From assembly GCA_030597435.1 (NCBI GenBank), contig JAUVRV010000004.1, forward strand, positions 1 through 22,383: a DNA stretch of 22,383 nucleotides. Reading direction: 5' to 3'. The notes under the pieces are model-generated. The model made no database searches and was not told where the DNA came from. It saw only the letters and a program-made list of their open reading frames with translations. Position 1 is the first letter of the stretch, and every line of letters starts with the position of its first letter. The translations under genes and the position numbers were made by a program. Positions 8,396 through 16,386 of this stretch are shown here, in pieces. The DNA comes from Gemmatimonadales bacterium. GTDB taxonomy: Bacteria; Gemmatimonadota; Gemmatimonadetes; Gemmatimonadales; GWC2-71-9.

Positions 8396-8920
8396 ATGTC
8401 CCAACTGATTCAGTTCGAGTACCACCGACCTGGCAAAGACACTACGGTTTACGAAGAGATCCTCGTGCTCGACCGCCCCGACGTGAAGGTGTTGTTGCAG
8501 GAGAATTACGCGGGGAACGATGTAGCAGTGGGCGGTTCAGTGACACTGCAGCACGGTGCTCCCATCGTGTGGTTCATCTTCGACGGAGCGTGGCATGACA
8601 TCGGTAGCTTTCATCTAACGGACGGAACACTCACCGGTTGGTACACCAATCTCTCCAAGCCCGTCGTGTTCGAGCAGGAGAAGTGGATTGGCAACGACCT
8701 GTTTCTGGATTTGTGGCAGCCGATTCAGGGACAACCGATCTGGCTCGACGAAGACGAGTTCCGCTCGGCCGTGGAGACGAGACTCATCGACCAGGCAACC
8801 CGCAAACGGGTGCTAAATGAGAAAGCGCTCATCGATCTTCAGGTCAGCCAAGGTGAATGGCCGCCGCCGATAGTGCGGGATATCGACCTGCAGCAGGCGA
8901 GGGCGTTGCTGGAAACCTGA
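8396..8920 (+). CDS. DUF402 domain protein (nucleoside di/triphosphatase-like fold)
   Basis: This 174-residue soluble protein shows the DUF402 pattern: a WFIFDGAWHDIG strand-turn, then GWYTNLSKPVVFE, an acidic NDLFLDLW segment, and LDEDEF followed by a C-terminal helix. In Firmicutes, relatives (Ntdp type) hydrolyse nucleoside di- and triphosphates, and related domains bind RNA in FAU-1 proteins. The conserved acidic residues could hold metal, but activity is not shown here. The gene starts 35 bases after the kinase stop with no Shine-Dalgarno sequence; it may be co-transcribed with the kinase. It ends the housekeeping block before the methyltransferase/helicase pair. Confidence 0.82.
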   Translation: MSQLIQFEYHRPGKDTTVYEEILVLDRPDVKVLLQENYAGNDVAVGGSVTLQHGAPIVWFIFDGAWHDIGSFHLTDGTLTGWYTNLSKPVVFEQEKWIGNDLFLDLWQPIQGQPIWLDEDEFRSAVETRLIDQATRKRVLNEKALIDLQVSQGEWPPPIVRDIDLQQARALLET

Positions 8921-8922
8921 TC

Positions 8923-8957
8923 CGCAATAGGTCCGCGAGAATTGGCGCCTATTGGCG
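8923..8957 (+). repeat. Imperfect inverted repeat with a 10-bp-spaced direct repeat upstream of the methyltransferase
   Basis: CGCAATAGG (8923-8931) pairs with CCTATTGGCG (8948-8957) with one bulged base. Inside it, ATTGGCG occurs at 8941-8947 and again at 8951-8957, spaced by one helical turn, and the junction contains the palindrome GGCGCC. There is no T tract, so it is unlikely to be an intrinsic terminator. It could be an operator for the downstream modification/helicase genes. No controller protein gene is seen in the window. Confidence 0.35.
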
Positions 8958-8991
8958 TTGATCTGATGCAGTAGCGCAGTACGACCGAGTG

Positions 8992-8997
8992 TACCCT
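8992..8997 (+). promoter_or_regulatory. Candidate -10 box for a leaderless methyltransferase transcript
   Basis: TACCCT fits the TANNNT form and ends seven bases before ATG 9005, the same distance as the box before the gene at 16387. No Shine-Dalgarno sequence precedes the ATG and no convincing -35 element is seen. Weak on its own. Confidence 0.25.
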
Positions 8998-9004
8998 GGG
9001 CCCG

Positions 9005-12000
9005 ATGACTACAGAACGGTCCAAGGTCGCAGAGGCGCTCAGTCAGGTCCGCACAATAGAGAGTCTGTCCTGCCTGTTTCAAACCCTGGGGTATCAGCCC
9101 GACAAACACCCATTTGACTCGCACGCTTCGGTCATCGCCCACTGGAGAGGATTCGAGGTCGTCGCGACCGAAAGTTCCCAGCCGCGAGACTCCGCGCGCG
9201 ACCTAGCTCGCAAGCTTGCCCACACGACAGCGCGCGCCCTTGCGGTAGCAATCAACCCCACCAGCGAACTAGCGGTTGCCGCTCCTCGACTGGGGCAACC
9301 AGGCACTACCAAGATTCTACTCGTGACGTTGGACCACCCATCTGCCTTTGCGGTCCAGCAACTCGAAAGGCTCACTACAGAGGGGTCCTCCAGCGCTCTG
9401 GGGCACGCCTTGCGCGTGGCGGATGTCCTCAGCAGCGAGGAGGTCAGCGAGCGGTTCTTCACTGCTTTTCGTGTCATCCTGGAGCGGATGGCCGCATCTA
9501 TCGGGGACCGCGGTTCACCATCAGATCGACGCATGATCACCCTACTCGCACTGACCCGGATCCTGTTTCTCTATTTCGTGCAAGCAAAGGGCTGGCTCGA
9601 TGGGAGAACGGACTTCCTCTCGCAACTGCTCGACGACGCACTTGCTAGCGGACGAAACTTCCACCGCACGTCACTGCAGCCTCTGTTCTTCGGGACCCTC
9701 AACCGACCCAAAGACAGAAGACGCGATCGTGACAGCTTCGGGTCCATTCCCTATCTGAATGGCGGCCTGTTCGAACCTCATGCAGTTGAGCGACGTGTAG
9801 GACCAGTTCACTTCGCTAACGATTTATGGCGTGACGCTTTCGATTGTGTCTTCGAGCGGTTCAGATTCTGTGTCAACGAAGCAGACGAGATCGACGCCGT
9901 AGCACCCGACATGCTTGGTCGTGCGTTCGAGCGTCTGATGGACGTAGCCGAACGTCATGACAGCGGGCCTTTCTATACTCCCGAGTCCGTGGTTCACCAA
10001 GTCGTCGAAGCCACTATCGAGGTCGCGTTGAGTCGAGACCTGCCACCTGACACCGTCCGGTCCATCATCGAGAGACAGCCATTACCGAGGTGTGCCGCCC
10101 GCGACGCCCGTAGGGTGTTGCGACGTTTGCGCATCCTGGATCCGGCCGTCGGTTCAGGGGCCTTCCTACTCGGAGCCCTGCAGTCACTGGCGGACATGCG
10201 ACTCAGTCTCAACACCCGAGTGGATGGCAGGGTCCGGTCGCGCTTGAAGCGAGAGATTCTGCGGGAGAACCTGATGGGCGTCGATTTGAATCCCGTAGCA
10301 GTACGTCTGGCTGAGTTGCGGTTGTGGCTTGCAGTGATAGCGGATGATGCAACCAATGACATCAGTGCCGTGACTCCGTTGCCCAACTTGGATGGTGTGG
10401 TGCGCCAGGGCGATACTCTGTTCGATCCGCTCAGCACCGCGCGAGCCCTCGATGCAGCATTCTCCTACAGCAGTGGTCGCGTCATGCAGTCCGTACGCAC
10501 GGCGCGTCGTGCATTGTTCGAGGCCCGTGGCCGAACTCAACAAGAGAGTCTTGGATACCTACGGGAGTCCGAGACACGAATGGCTGGGACGCTGCTGTTG
10601 CAAGCCATGAAGAGCATCAGTCTGGCCACCGCTGACCTCACCAGTGCCGCGTTGAGCAAGGACCTGTTCGGCAAACGTGCCGGGCTCACCAACAGTCAAC
10701 GTATGAGACGTAGAGTTCTAAGACAGAACAGAGAAGAACTGCAACGTGCTCTGGCGCGATTGTCCGATGAAGAGCTGCCATTCTTTGCCTTCGAGGTACA
10801 TGCCCCCGAAATCATGGCGGCCGGGGGATTCGATGTCGTAGTCGGAAACCCACCTTGGGTTCGTGCCGAGCGTCTAGCACCAACACGGCGTCGTGCGTTG
10901 CGCGAGAGATTCACTTGGTGGCGTTGCGACGGAGATCGCGGATTCGCCCATCTACCTGATCTCTCGGTAGCATTTCTACAACGCTGTCTAGAGTTGGCTG
11001 CTCCCGGCGGAGCCGTGGGGTTGTTGCTACCCAGCAAGTTGACTTCAGCCAAGTACGGTGAAACGGCTCGGCGTACCTTGGTTAAGGAAACGTCGATCGC
11101 CTATCTACATCGGGTCGCTGACCAGGACGCAGCCAGGTTCAAGGCCACGACCTACCCATTTGCCGTCGTGGTGCGCAAGGAACCACCCGAGGATGGGCAT
11201 GTAGTGCACCTCGATTTCGGAAAGAGCAGTGCGGTTCCGCAAAGTGCCCTCGATGTCCCCGGATCGTGGACGCTACTTCCATTGAGGGTGCGCGCGGCAC
11301 TCGATGAGTTCCGCTCTTCAGGTGAGTCGCTGGGAACCCTCGCTCCGCCGGTGTTGGGTCTGAAGACCGGAGCAAACGACGTCTTTGTCGGTCGTTTGCT
11401 CGAGTCATATGGTGAGACAGTCGCAGTGGAATTGGGGAGTCGACGGGTGATTCTGGAAGAGTCCCTAGTCCGGCCGGCGCTGAGAGGGCGCGACATCCGC
11501 GCGTTCCGTGCCTGCTCGAACCGAATCCTGCTCTGGACGCACGATGATGCCGGCAAGCCACTTAATAGCCTCCCCAGAAAGGCCAGCCGTTACTTCGAGC
11601 AACAGTCGACTCTACTTCGCTCACGCAAGGACTACCGTTCGGGCCCTCTCTGGACCGTGTTTCGCGTGGCTGGCGTTGTCTCAGAGCATCGGGTGGTATG
11701 GTCGGACATAGCGCGGAGTCCACGGGCCGTCGCACTAGATGAGACTGAGGCCAGGTCGGCGATTCCCTTGAACAGCTGCTATCTGGCACCGGTCACTGAT
11801 GCCAACGTAGCTCTCGTCACAGCGGCGACGATGAACTCGATTTGGGCCCGCGCCTTGGCAACTGCTTGCGCCGATGAGGCGCGGGGTGGTTATCGTCGCA
11901 TAAACTCACGGGTTGCGGCACAGATCCCGATTCCGGCGGCCGGCCCCAAGCGAGACAGGTTGGCCGAGTTCAGTCGCCTAATGCACAACCAGACAGATGC

Positions 12001-12097
12001 CGACAACAACGACGTGGACGAGATGGTCGCGGATGCCCTGGACCTATCGAGTAAGACCCGCACCGCTCTCCGAACGCTGGCCACAAATCACAGCTGA
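9005..12097 (+). CDS. Eco57I-type N6-adenine DNA methyltransferase with target-recognition region
   Basis: This 1030-residue protein is built like type IIG or DISARM/BREX-style adenine methyltransferases. An N-terminal region of about 160 residues of unclear family is followed by a helical part with FLYFVQAKGWL and PYLNGGLFE. Then come FYTP (323-326), the SAM-binding motif DPAVGSGAF (379-387), a VDLNPVAVRLAELRL motif and the catalytic motif NPPW (615-618), which defines amino-methyltransferases. The C-terminal third (LRGRDIRAF, then ARGGYRRINSRVAAQIPIP) resembles the target-recognition domain of Eco57I-like enzymes. No PD-(D/E)XK or HNH nuclease motif was found by eye. The helicase gene follows almost immediately, so the two probably act together: methylation marking self DNA and the helicase translocating on foreign DNA. 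The ATG has no ribosome site. Confidence 0.88.
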   Translation: MTTERSKVAEALSQVRTIESLSCLFQTLGYQPDKHPFDSHASVIAHWRGFEVVATESSQPRDSARDLARKLAHTTARALAVAINPTSELAVAAPRLGQPGTTKILLVTLDHPSAFAVQQLERLTTEGSSSALGHALRVADVLSSEEVSERFFTAFRVILERMAASIGDRGSPSDRRMITLLALTRILFLYFVQAKGWLDGRTDFLSQLLDDALASGRNFHRTSLQPLFFGTLNRPKDRRRDRDSFGSIPYLNGGLFEPHAVERRVGPVHFANDLWRDAFDCVFERFRFCVNEADEIDAVAPDMLGRAFERLMDVAERHDSGPFYTPESVVHQVVEATIEVALSRDLPPDTVRSIIERQPLPRCAARDARRVLRRLRILDPAVGSGAFLLGALQSLADMRLSLNTRVDGRVRSRLKREILRENLMGVDLNPVAVRLAELRLWLAVIADDATNDISAVTPLPNLDGVVRQGDTLFDPLSTARALDAAFSYSSGRVMQSVRTARRALFEARGRTQQESLGYLRESETRMAGTLLLQAMKSISLATADLTSAALSKDLFGKRAGLTNSQRMRRRVLRQNREELQRALARLSDEELPFFAFEVHAPEIMAAGGFDVVVGNPPWVRAERLAPTRRRALRERFTWWRCDGDRGFAHLPDLSVAFLQRCLELAAPGGAVGLLLPSKLTSAKYGETARRTLVKETSIAYLHRVADQDAARFKATTYPFAVVVRKEPPEDGHVVHLDFGKSSAVPQSALDVPGSWTLLPLRVRAALDEFRSSGESLGTLAPPVLGLKTGANDVFVGRLLESYGETVAVELGSRRVILEESLVRPALRGRDIRAFRACSNRILLWTHDDAGKPLNSLPRKASRYFEQQSTLLRSRKDYRSGPLWTVFRVAGVVSEHRVVWSDIARSPRAVALDETEARSAIPLNSCYLAPVTDANVALVTAATMNSIWARALATACADEARGGYRRINSRVAAQIPIPAAGPKRDRLAEFSRLMHNQTDADNNDVDEMVADALDLSSKTRTALRTLATNHS

Positions 12098-12134
12098 GCA
12101 ACTCCACCACGTACACGAACCGCCGTGGTGGAAG

Positions 12135-14342
12135 ATGGACTTCGGGCGCATTGCCAGCGCGAAGGACGTCGAGCCGGTATTGCGAGCGGCAGCACTCGGA
12201 CCGAAAGATGATCTTTGGCACCCTCCAGCGTGGTTGCAGCCACACCAGGTGGATGCAGCTCGGCGAATACGCTGCAGTCTGCAGCGATTCCGCTTCGCAT
12301 TGCTGGCTGATGCGGTCGGATTGGGCAAGACATACGTAGGGCTTTCAGTCGCGTCTACATATGCTTCTGTTGTGGTCGTAGTGCCGGCTGCACTCAAGTC
12401 TCAGTGGAAGCGGGTAGGCAGCAGCGTTGGCATCGAGATCGCGATCCAGACCCACGAGTCACTGAGCCGGGGCACGAGGATCATGCCTCATGACCTCATC
12501 GTGGTGGACGAAGCACACCGACTGCGCAATCCCAACACCCGCCGTTATGATGTGCTCGCACGATCCATAGGCCGGTCACACTTGCTGTTACTGACGGCTA
12601 CACCGGTAGTGAACAAGGTCGATGATCCGGTAAACATGCTGCGGTTAGCACTGCCGGACCACGCTTTCGCGTTCCTCGGTCTCACATCTCTGGAGGGCGC
12701 GGTTTCGGAACGTGATTACGCCTCCATCGTGCACGCAACAGCTCCTGTCATAGTCGCGCGCTCTCCAAGTAGCATCACCGGCCTGACCGGTAAGCTGCCA
12801 AAGCTGCGAGATGAGTCGGTGATACGTCCACCAACCGCAGCGGCTCGACGGATTGCCAAACTGCTGAACGCGATGGACAAGTTGCAGTTTCCCAGTGTGG
12901 TCAGCTCACACGAGTCGGCACTCCTCACGCTCCACTTGCTGTACCGACTCAGTTCTTCCATGGATGCCTTTCATGAGACCATACGACGTCACCTGGCGTA
13001 CATCGATCGCGCAATCAGTGCCGCTCAACATGGTGAGTGCTTGTCTCGCGTGGCTGCCAGGAGAATCTTCTCGTCAGAATATGACCTACAACTCGAACTC
13101 GATGACTTGTCGCTGGTCGCCAAAGAGGTCGATGTTGCCAGGTTGAAGGCCGAGCGGGATCGACTCGACGGATTGGTGAAGATCGTTGCCCGGTCCAACG
13201 GCTATGATCCCAAGGCCGCGGCGCTCGCTCGCATCTTGGCACAGCGTTGCGACCGCAAGACAATAGTCTTCACATCGGCGGTCGCTACCGCACATCGTCT
13301 CGCACGACTGCTGCGCTGGCACCAATTGGCCGTTGTTGGTGCCGGCAAGGCATGGATTGCGTCAGGCCGACTGCCGGTCGAGGAAGCCTTGTCACTCTTC
13401 GCCCCCATGGCTCGCGGTACGTCCGAGCCACCACCGACCGCTGTGGTGCACACCCTCATTGCAACCGACTTCGCCAGTGAAGGTCTCGACCTGCAGGATG
13501 CCGACGCGGTTGTGCACTATGATCTACCGTGGACACCACTAAAGTTGGAGCAGAGGATCGGTCGGATCGCACGACTCGGCTCGCGGCACGACACCGCTCA
13601 GGTATGGTGGTTCGCTCCCCCAATCGCCATTGAACGTCGGCTACAGTTGGAGTCACGAATCGCTCGAAAAGTGAGATGCCAACTCAATCTCAGCGTAGCC
13701 GCAACCTCACGGGTCGGCAAAGCGCAGATCGTGAACCAGTTGCTTGATGAGCGAGAGATACTGGGCCAACTGAGCCACACCGCTCGGTTGGCGTATCCCC
13801 TACACGCCGTAGTCCGCAAACCATACGCGGCGGCTATTGCATTGCGCTGGAAACAGCAAGATGTTGCCGTCCCCGAACTGCTGGTGCTGCGCGGAGAATC
13901 TGGTGAGTTGGTGAACGACTACACCGAGGTGAATCGAGTGCTCCAGTCATTGAGTTCAGCTGCACCGAGTTCGCAACCACCTCCAGCAATGCTGGTGAAC
14001 ACATTTCTCAAGATTGCACGGCAACGCCTTGCAGCGGCTGACAGAGGACCAGTCAACCAGGCAACTCGGCGACTGGCCCGGCGCTTGGTGAAGCTGGCCT
14101 ACATAGCGGGCAAGAAACGTGATGTCGAGTTGGTGGGATTGCTCGACGCGGTACTCGAGCGTCTGCGGCAGGGCGTTGCCATTGGTGCCGAACGAAGTCT
14201 GGAGGAACTGCTGAGCTGTCGCGCTCCTAGCCGGAGTATTCAGGACTGGCTCGAGGAGCAGCCTTTGGTCGTGGGCGATCGCCTTGGATTCGATCTGGTG
14301 GCCGCTATTTGCGGCGACGGTTCTGGAGCAAAAACCGACTAG
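12135..14342 (+). CDS. SNF2-like superfamily 2 helicase/translocase paired with the methyltransferase
   Basis: With ATG 12135 the protein has 735 residues. Helicase motifs in order: Q-like LQPHQVDAARRI, Walker A DAVGLGKT (Lys65; usual DEVGLGKT has Glu), DEAH (125-128), TATP (154-157), a long helical insertion between the two RecA lobes, motif V ATDFASEGLDLQ (443 on) and motif VI QRIGR (473-477). About 260 residues without recognised domain follow, with no nuclease motif seen. The family (SNF2-type, near DISARM DrmD and other restriction helicases) hydrolyses ATP to move on double-stranded DNA. The frame is open from ATG 11997, overlapping the methyltransferase end by 101 bases and encoding EPPWW just before Met 12135, so a longer N-terminus is possible. 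Its stop shares CTAG with the convergent phoU-like gene. Confidence 0.87.
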   Translation: MDFGRIASAKDVEPVLRAAALGPKDDLWHPPAWLQPHQVDAARRIRCSLQRFRFALLADAVGLGKTYVGLSVASTYASVVVVVPAALKSQWKRVGSSVGIEIAIQTHESLSRGTRIMPHDLIVVDEAHRLRNPNTRRYDVLARSIGRSHLLLLTATPVVNKVDDPVNMLRLALPDHAFAFLGLTSLEGAVSERDYASIVHATAPVIVARSPSSITGLTGKLPKLRDESVIRPPTAAARRIAKLLNAMDKLQFPSVVSSHESALLTLHLLYRLSSSMDAFHETIRRHLAYIDRAISAAQHGECLSRVAARRIFSSEYDLQLELDDLSLVAKEVDVARLKAERDRLDGLVKIVARSNGYDPKAAALARILAQRCDRKTIVFTSAVATAHRLARLLRWHQLAVVGAGKAWIASGRLPVEEALSLFAPMARGTSEPPPTAVVHTLIATDFASEGLDLQDADAVVHYDLPWTPLKLEQRIGRIARLGSRHDTAQVWWFAPPIAIERRLQLESRIARKVRCQLNLSVAATSRVGKAQIVNQLLDEREILGQLSHTARLAYPLHAVVRKPYAAAIALRWKQQDVAVPELLVLRGESGELVNDYTEVNRVLQSLSSAAPSSQPPPAMLVNTFLKIARQRLAAADRGPVNQATRRLARRLVKLAYIAGKKRDVELVGLLDAVLERLRQGVAIGAERSLEELLSCRAPSRSIQDWLEEQPLVVGDRLGFDLVAAICGDGSGAKTD

Positions 14343-15025
14343 TCTTCACCGGTCATAATCGCCTTTTCGTCGTAGTAGTCCAGCTTGTGCAGTGGCATCA
14401 CGACACTCGATAGTACGTTTAGTACATGCCCCCCAATGCGTTTGTAGATGCGCGTTCCCAGGACAACTGCAGTAGTCGTACTAGCATTGTGATCACTGTG
14501 AGCCACAGATTCGATCAGATTGTCGCAGCGGTGTGCCAGGCTCTTGCCTTCCTGGATGAGCGCTACCGCTCGATCCATGTCTGACTTCTCAAACACCTCT
14601 GCGGTAGCGGCAAATGCCGTTTCCACACCCTTGCGGATTTCTCTCAATTCAGCAACGAACTCGTCGTCCGGAAGTGGGCCCGCATAGAAGTCCACTATCT
14701 CGGTCAGGTTCTTGGCGTAGTCACCGAGACGTTCCACATCTTTCACCAAGCTCATCAACAACAAACAATAGGGAAGATCGGCTGCAGTACCGGAAAGTGA
14801 TAAGTGTGCAATGACCTGCTTACGGATCTTGCGTTCGAGCTTGTTGACCTGAACATCCTGCTTGTAGACCCATGTACGCTCTTCCGGCTTCACTTCTTCG
14901 CCAAAGAAGATATCTCCCGCTTTCAGCGTGGTCTCATAGCTGATCTTGAGCATCTGGGCGAAATTCTCACCCATTGCTGCTAGTGGATTGTCGGACCTGA
15001 AGATACTGATCAGTTGACGAAGCAT
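14339..15025 (-). CDS. PhoU domain protein
   Basis: This 228-residue all-helical protein has two PhoU-type three-helix repeats. The metal-binding signature ExxxDxxxN is visible in ERLGDYAKNLTE in the first repeat, and a weaker version (HRCDNLIESVA) in the second. PhoU proteins restrain phosphate uptake and signal phosphate sufficiency. Here it lies 15 bases after the Na/Pi cotransporter gene on the same strand, so the pair is probably one operon in which this protein regulates the transporter, rather than a Pst-type ABC importer. The ATG at 15025 is preceded by a G-rich stretch as weak ribosome site. Its stop codon overlaps that of the convergent helicase gene within CTAG. Confidence 0.88.
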   Translation of the reverse strand: MLRQLISIFRSDNPLAAMGENFAQMLKISYETTLKAGDIFFGEEVKPEERTWVYKQDVQVNKLERKIRKQVIAHLSLSGTAADLPYCLLLMSLVKDVERLGDYAKNLTEIVDFYAGPLPDDEFVAELREIRKGVETAFAATAEVFEKSDMDRAVALIQEGKSLAHRCDNLIESVAHSDHNASTTTAVVLGTRIYKRIGGHVLNVLSSVVMPLHKLDYYDEKAIMTGED

Positions 15026-15040
15026 TGGTGCCCCCGAAGA

Positions 15041-16216
15041 CTACTTGAACAACCTGTCCAAGACGGCAAACAGCGCCGGTAGTACATAAAACAGTGCAAT
15101 AACGTATATGAGTGCCCACTTGCGAGACTTAACAGCGATATCCGCAATCCAGCGCGCAGCCCCCAGTGGAATGTTACGAATCCGCGGCCAAGGGTAGATG
15201 AGAACAGTGCCACTGACATTGAATCCCAGATGCACCAGTGCAATGGTGAGACCCGCCTGTGCATTTTCGCCTGTAACTGCAAGGGCCGCAAGCAGCGCTG
15301 TGATAGTCGTACCGATATTGGCCCCAATCGTGATGGGGAACGCTCGCGCCAACGTGATTACGCCGGCACCTGCTAGCGGCACGAGGAGCGATGTGGTGAT
15401 CGAACTGGATTGGACCATCACGGTCACGATAGCCCCGACCAACATTGCAAGCAGAGCGCTGCGATCCAGGGCCTTGGAGACAATGGATTCCACTCGTGTC
15501 TGCATCGCCGATCGCATCACCTTCACAAGCATCATCAAGGCAAAAAAGATCAGGATACAGCTCATCACAATCAGCGCGATTGCTTGGAGCTGGTGCGACT
15601 CGGTTACGAATGATATCGCAGTCTTGATATGTGCTACCATGGCCTTGAGAGCGCCCTTGATTGGACTGTCATAGTCCACACCACCACCCCCGAGTTCGGT
15701 GAGAGACACGGAGAGTGCAGTTGCGGTGTGTCGCAGGTAGCCCGTCAAGAGTTCCAATGGAAGCAGAACAGCAACGGCTATGAAGTTGAAGAAATCGTGG
15801 CAGGTGGCCACTGCAAAAGCGCGCCGGAACTCCTCCGGTCGTCCCATCTGCGCCAGAGAAACAACGGTGTTGGTGACTGTCGTGCCGATGTTAGCACCCA
15901 TTATCATCGGCACAGCATTGGCGATGGGAAGGGGATTGTCAGGAGCGGCGACGAACGCGACAATCATCGATGTAGTGACCGACGAACTCTGCACGAGTGT
16001 CGTCGCGAGAACACCAACCATCAACGCAATGAACGGGTTTTCAGTAGCCGAGAAGAACGAGTCTAGCACCCCTTGGCCCAGTGACTGAAGTCCATCACCT
16101 AGACCATTCACACCAACCAAGAAGACAAATAGAAGCAAGAGGACCGCGGCCAACCTTGCGATCGGGTGGGTTGCAAACGACGCGAGTTTCCCCGGCGGTG
16201 GCGAACCACCTATCAT
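15041..16216 (-). CDS. Na/Pi cotransporter family protein (NptA/SLC34-like)
   Basis: This 391-residue inner-membrane protein has the inverted-repeat structure of type II sodium/phosphate cotransporters. Each half contains a QSSS motif (Q76-S79 in TTLVQSSSVTT and Q269-S272 in VMVQSSSITT) and a GANIGTT motif (108-114 and 298-304), which form the phosphate and sodium site. It should import phosphate using the sodium gradient. It is complete for the family's core but carries no C-terminal PhoU domain, which many bacterial members have; that domain is instead the separate downstream gene. The start ATG has no Shine-Dalgarno sequence. The gene is divergent from the mutasome operon across a 170-base gap. 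Confidence 0.92.
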   Translation of the reverse strand: MIGGSPPPGKLASFATHPIARLAAVLLLLFVFLVGVNGLGDGLQSLGQGVLDSFFSATENPFIALMVGVLATTLVQSSSVTTSMIVAFVAAPDNPLPIANAVPMIMGANIGTTVTNTVVSLAQMGRPEEFRRAFAVATCHDFFNFIAVAVLLPLELLTGYLRHTATALSVSLTELGGGGVDYDSPIKGALKAMVAHIKTAISFVTESHQLQAIALIVMSCILIFFALMMLVKVMRSAMQTRVESIVSKALDRSALLAMLVGAIVTVMVQSSSITTSLLVPLAGAGVITLARAFPITIGANIGTTITALLAALAVTGENAQAGLTIALVHLGFNVSGTVLIYPWPRIRNIPLGAARWIADIAVKSRKWALIYVIALFYVLPALFAVLDRLFK

Positions 16217-16386
16217 CGGCGGGCTCGTTGATGTGCGAAGGTGAGTCAGGCTCGGATGACGACTCCGTCAACCGACACTTACTTGCTGTAATCTCGCCGC
16301 AGCAAATCTTATCCTGTAAACCATTGCAAATCAAGCAGATAAAAGACCGGCTTGTCTCGAGGGCATTTCGCCGTATATTTGGTTAA
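16217..16386. other. Divergent intergenic region between the phosphate pair and the mutasome operon
   Basis: This 170-base stretch is the longest non-coding gap in the window. It holds the candidate promoter for the + strand operon near its right end. On the minus strand only partial elements are seen (a TTGACG at 16266-16271 without a good -10), so no promoter is called for the phosphate genes. No Pho box, LexA-type palindrome, terminator or tRNA was found by eye. Confidence 0.5.
16352..16379 (+). promoter_or_regulatory. Candidate promoter of the mutasome operon, leaderless
   Basis: TTGTCT (16352-16357), a 16-base spacer and TATATT (16374-16379) sit so that transcription would begin at about 16386-16387, exactly at the ATG of the zinc-ribbon gene. 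This fits the absence of a ribosome binding site there. The match is five of six for the -10 and four of six for the -35. Confidence 0.45.

Noticed and set aside
8923..8957. Terminator after the DUF402 gene
   Set aside because: The stem is short and bulged and lacks a T tract; an operator-like role fits the direct repeat better.
9005..14342. Complete DISARM system
   Set aside because: The two proteins resemble DrmMI and DrmD, but drmA, drmB and drmC are absent and the flanks are unrelated genes.
15198..15674. 158-codon plus-strand frame opposite the Na/Pi cotransporter
   Set aside because: Antisense shadow of a clearly conserved gene with no family features.
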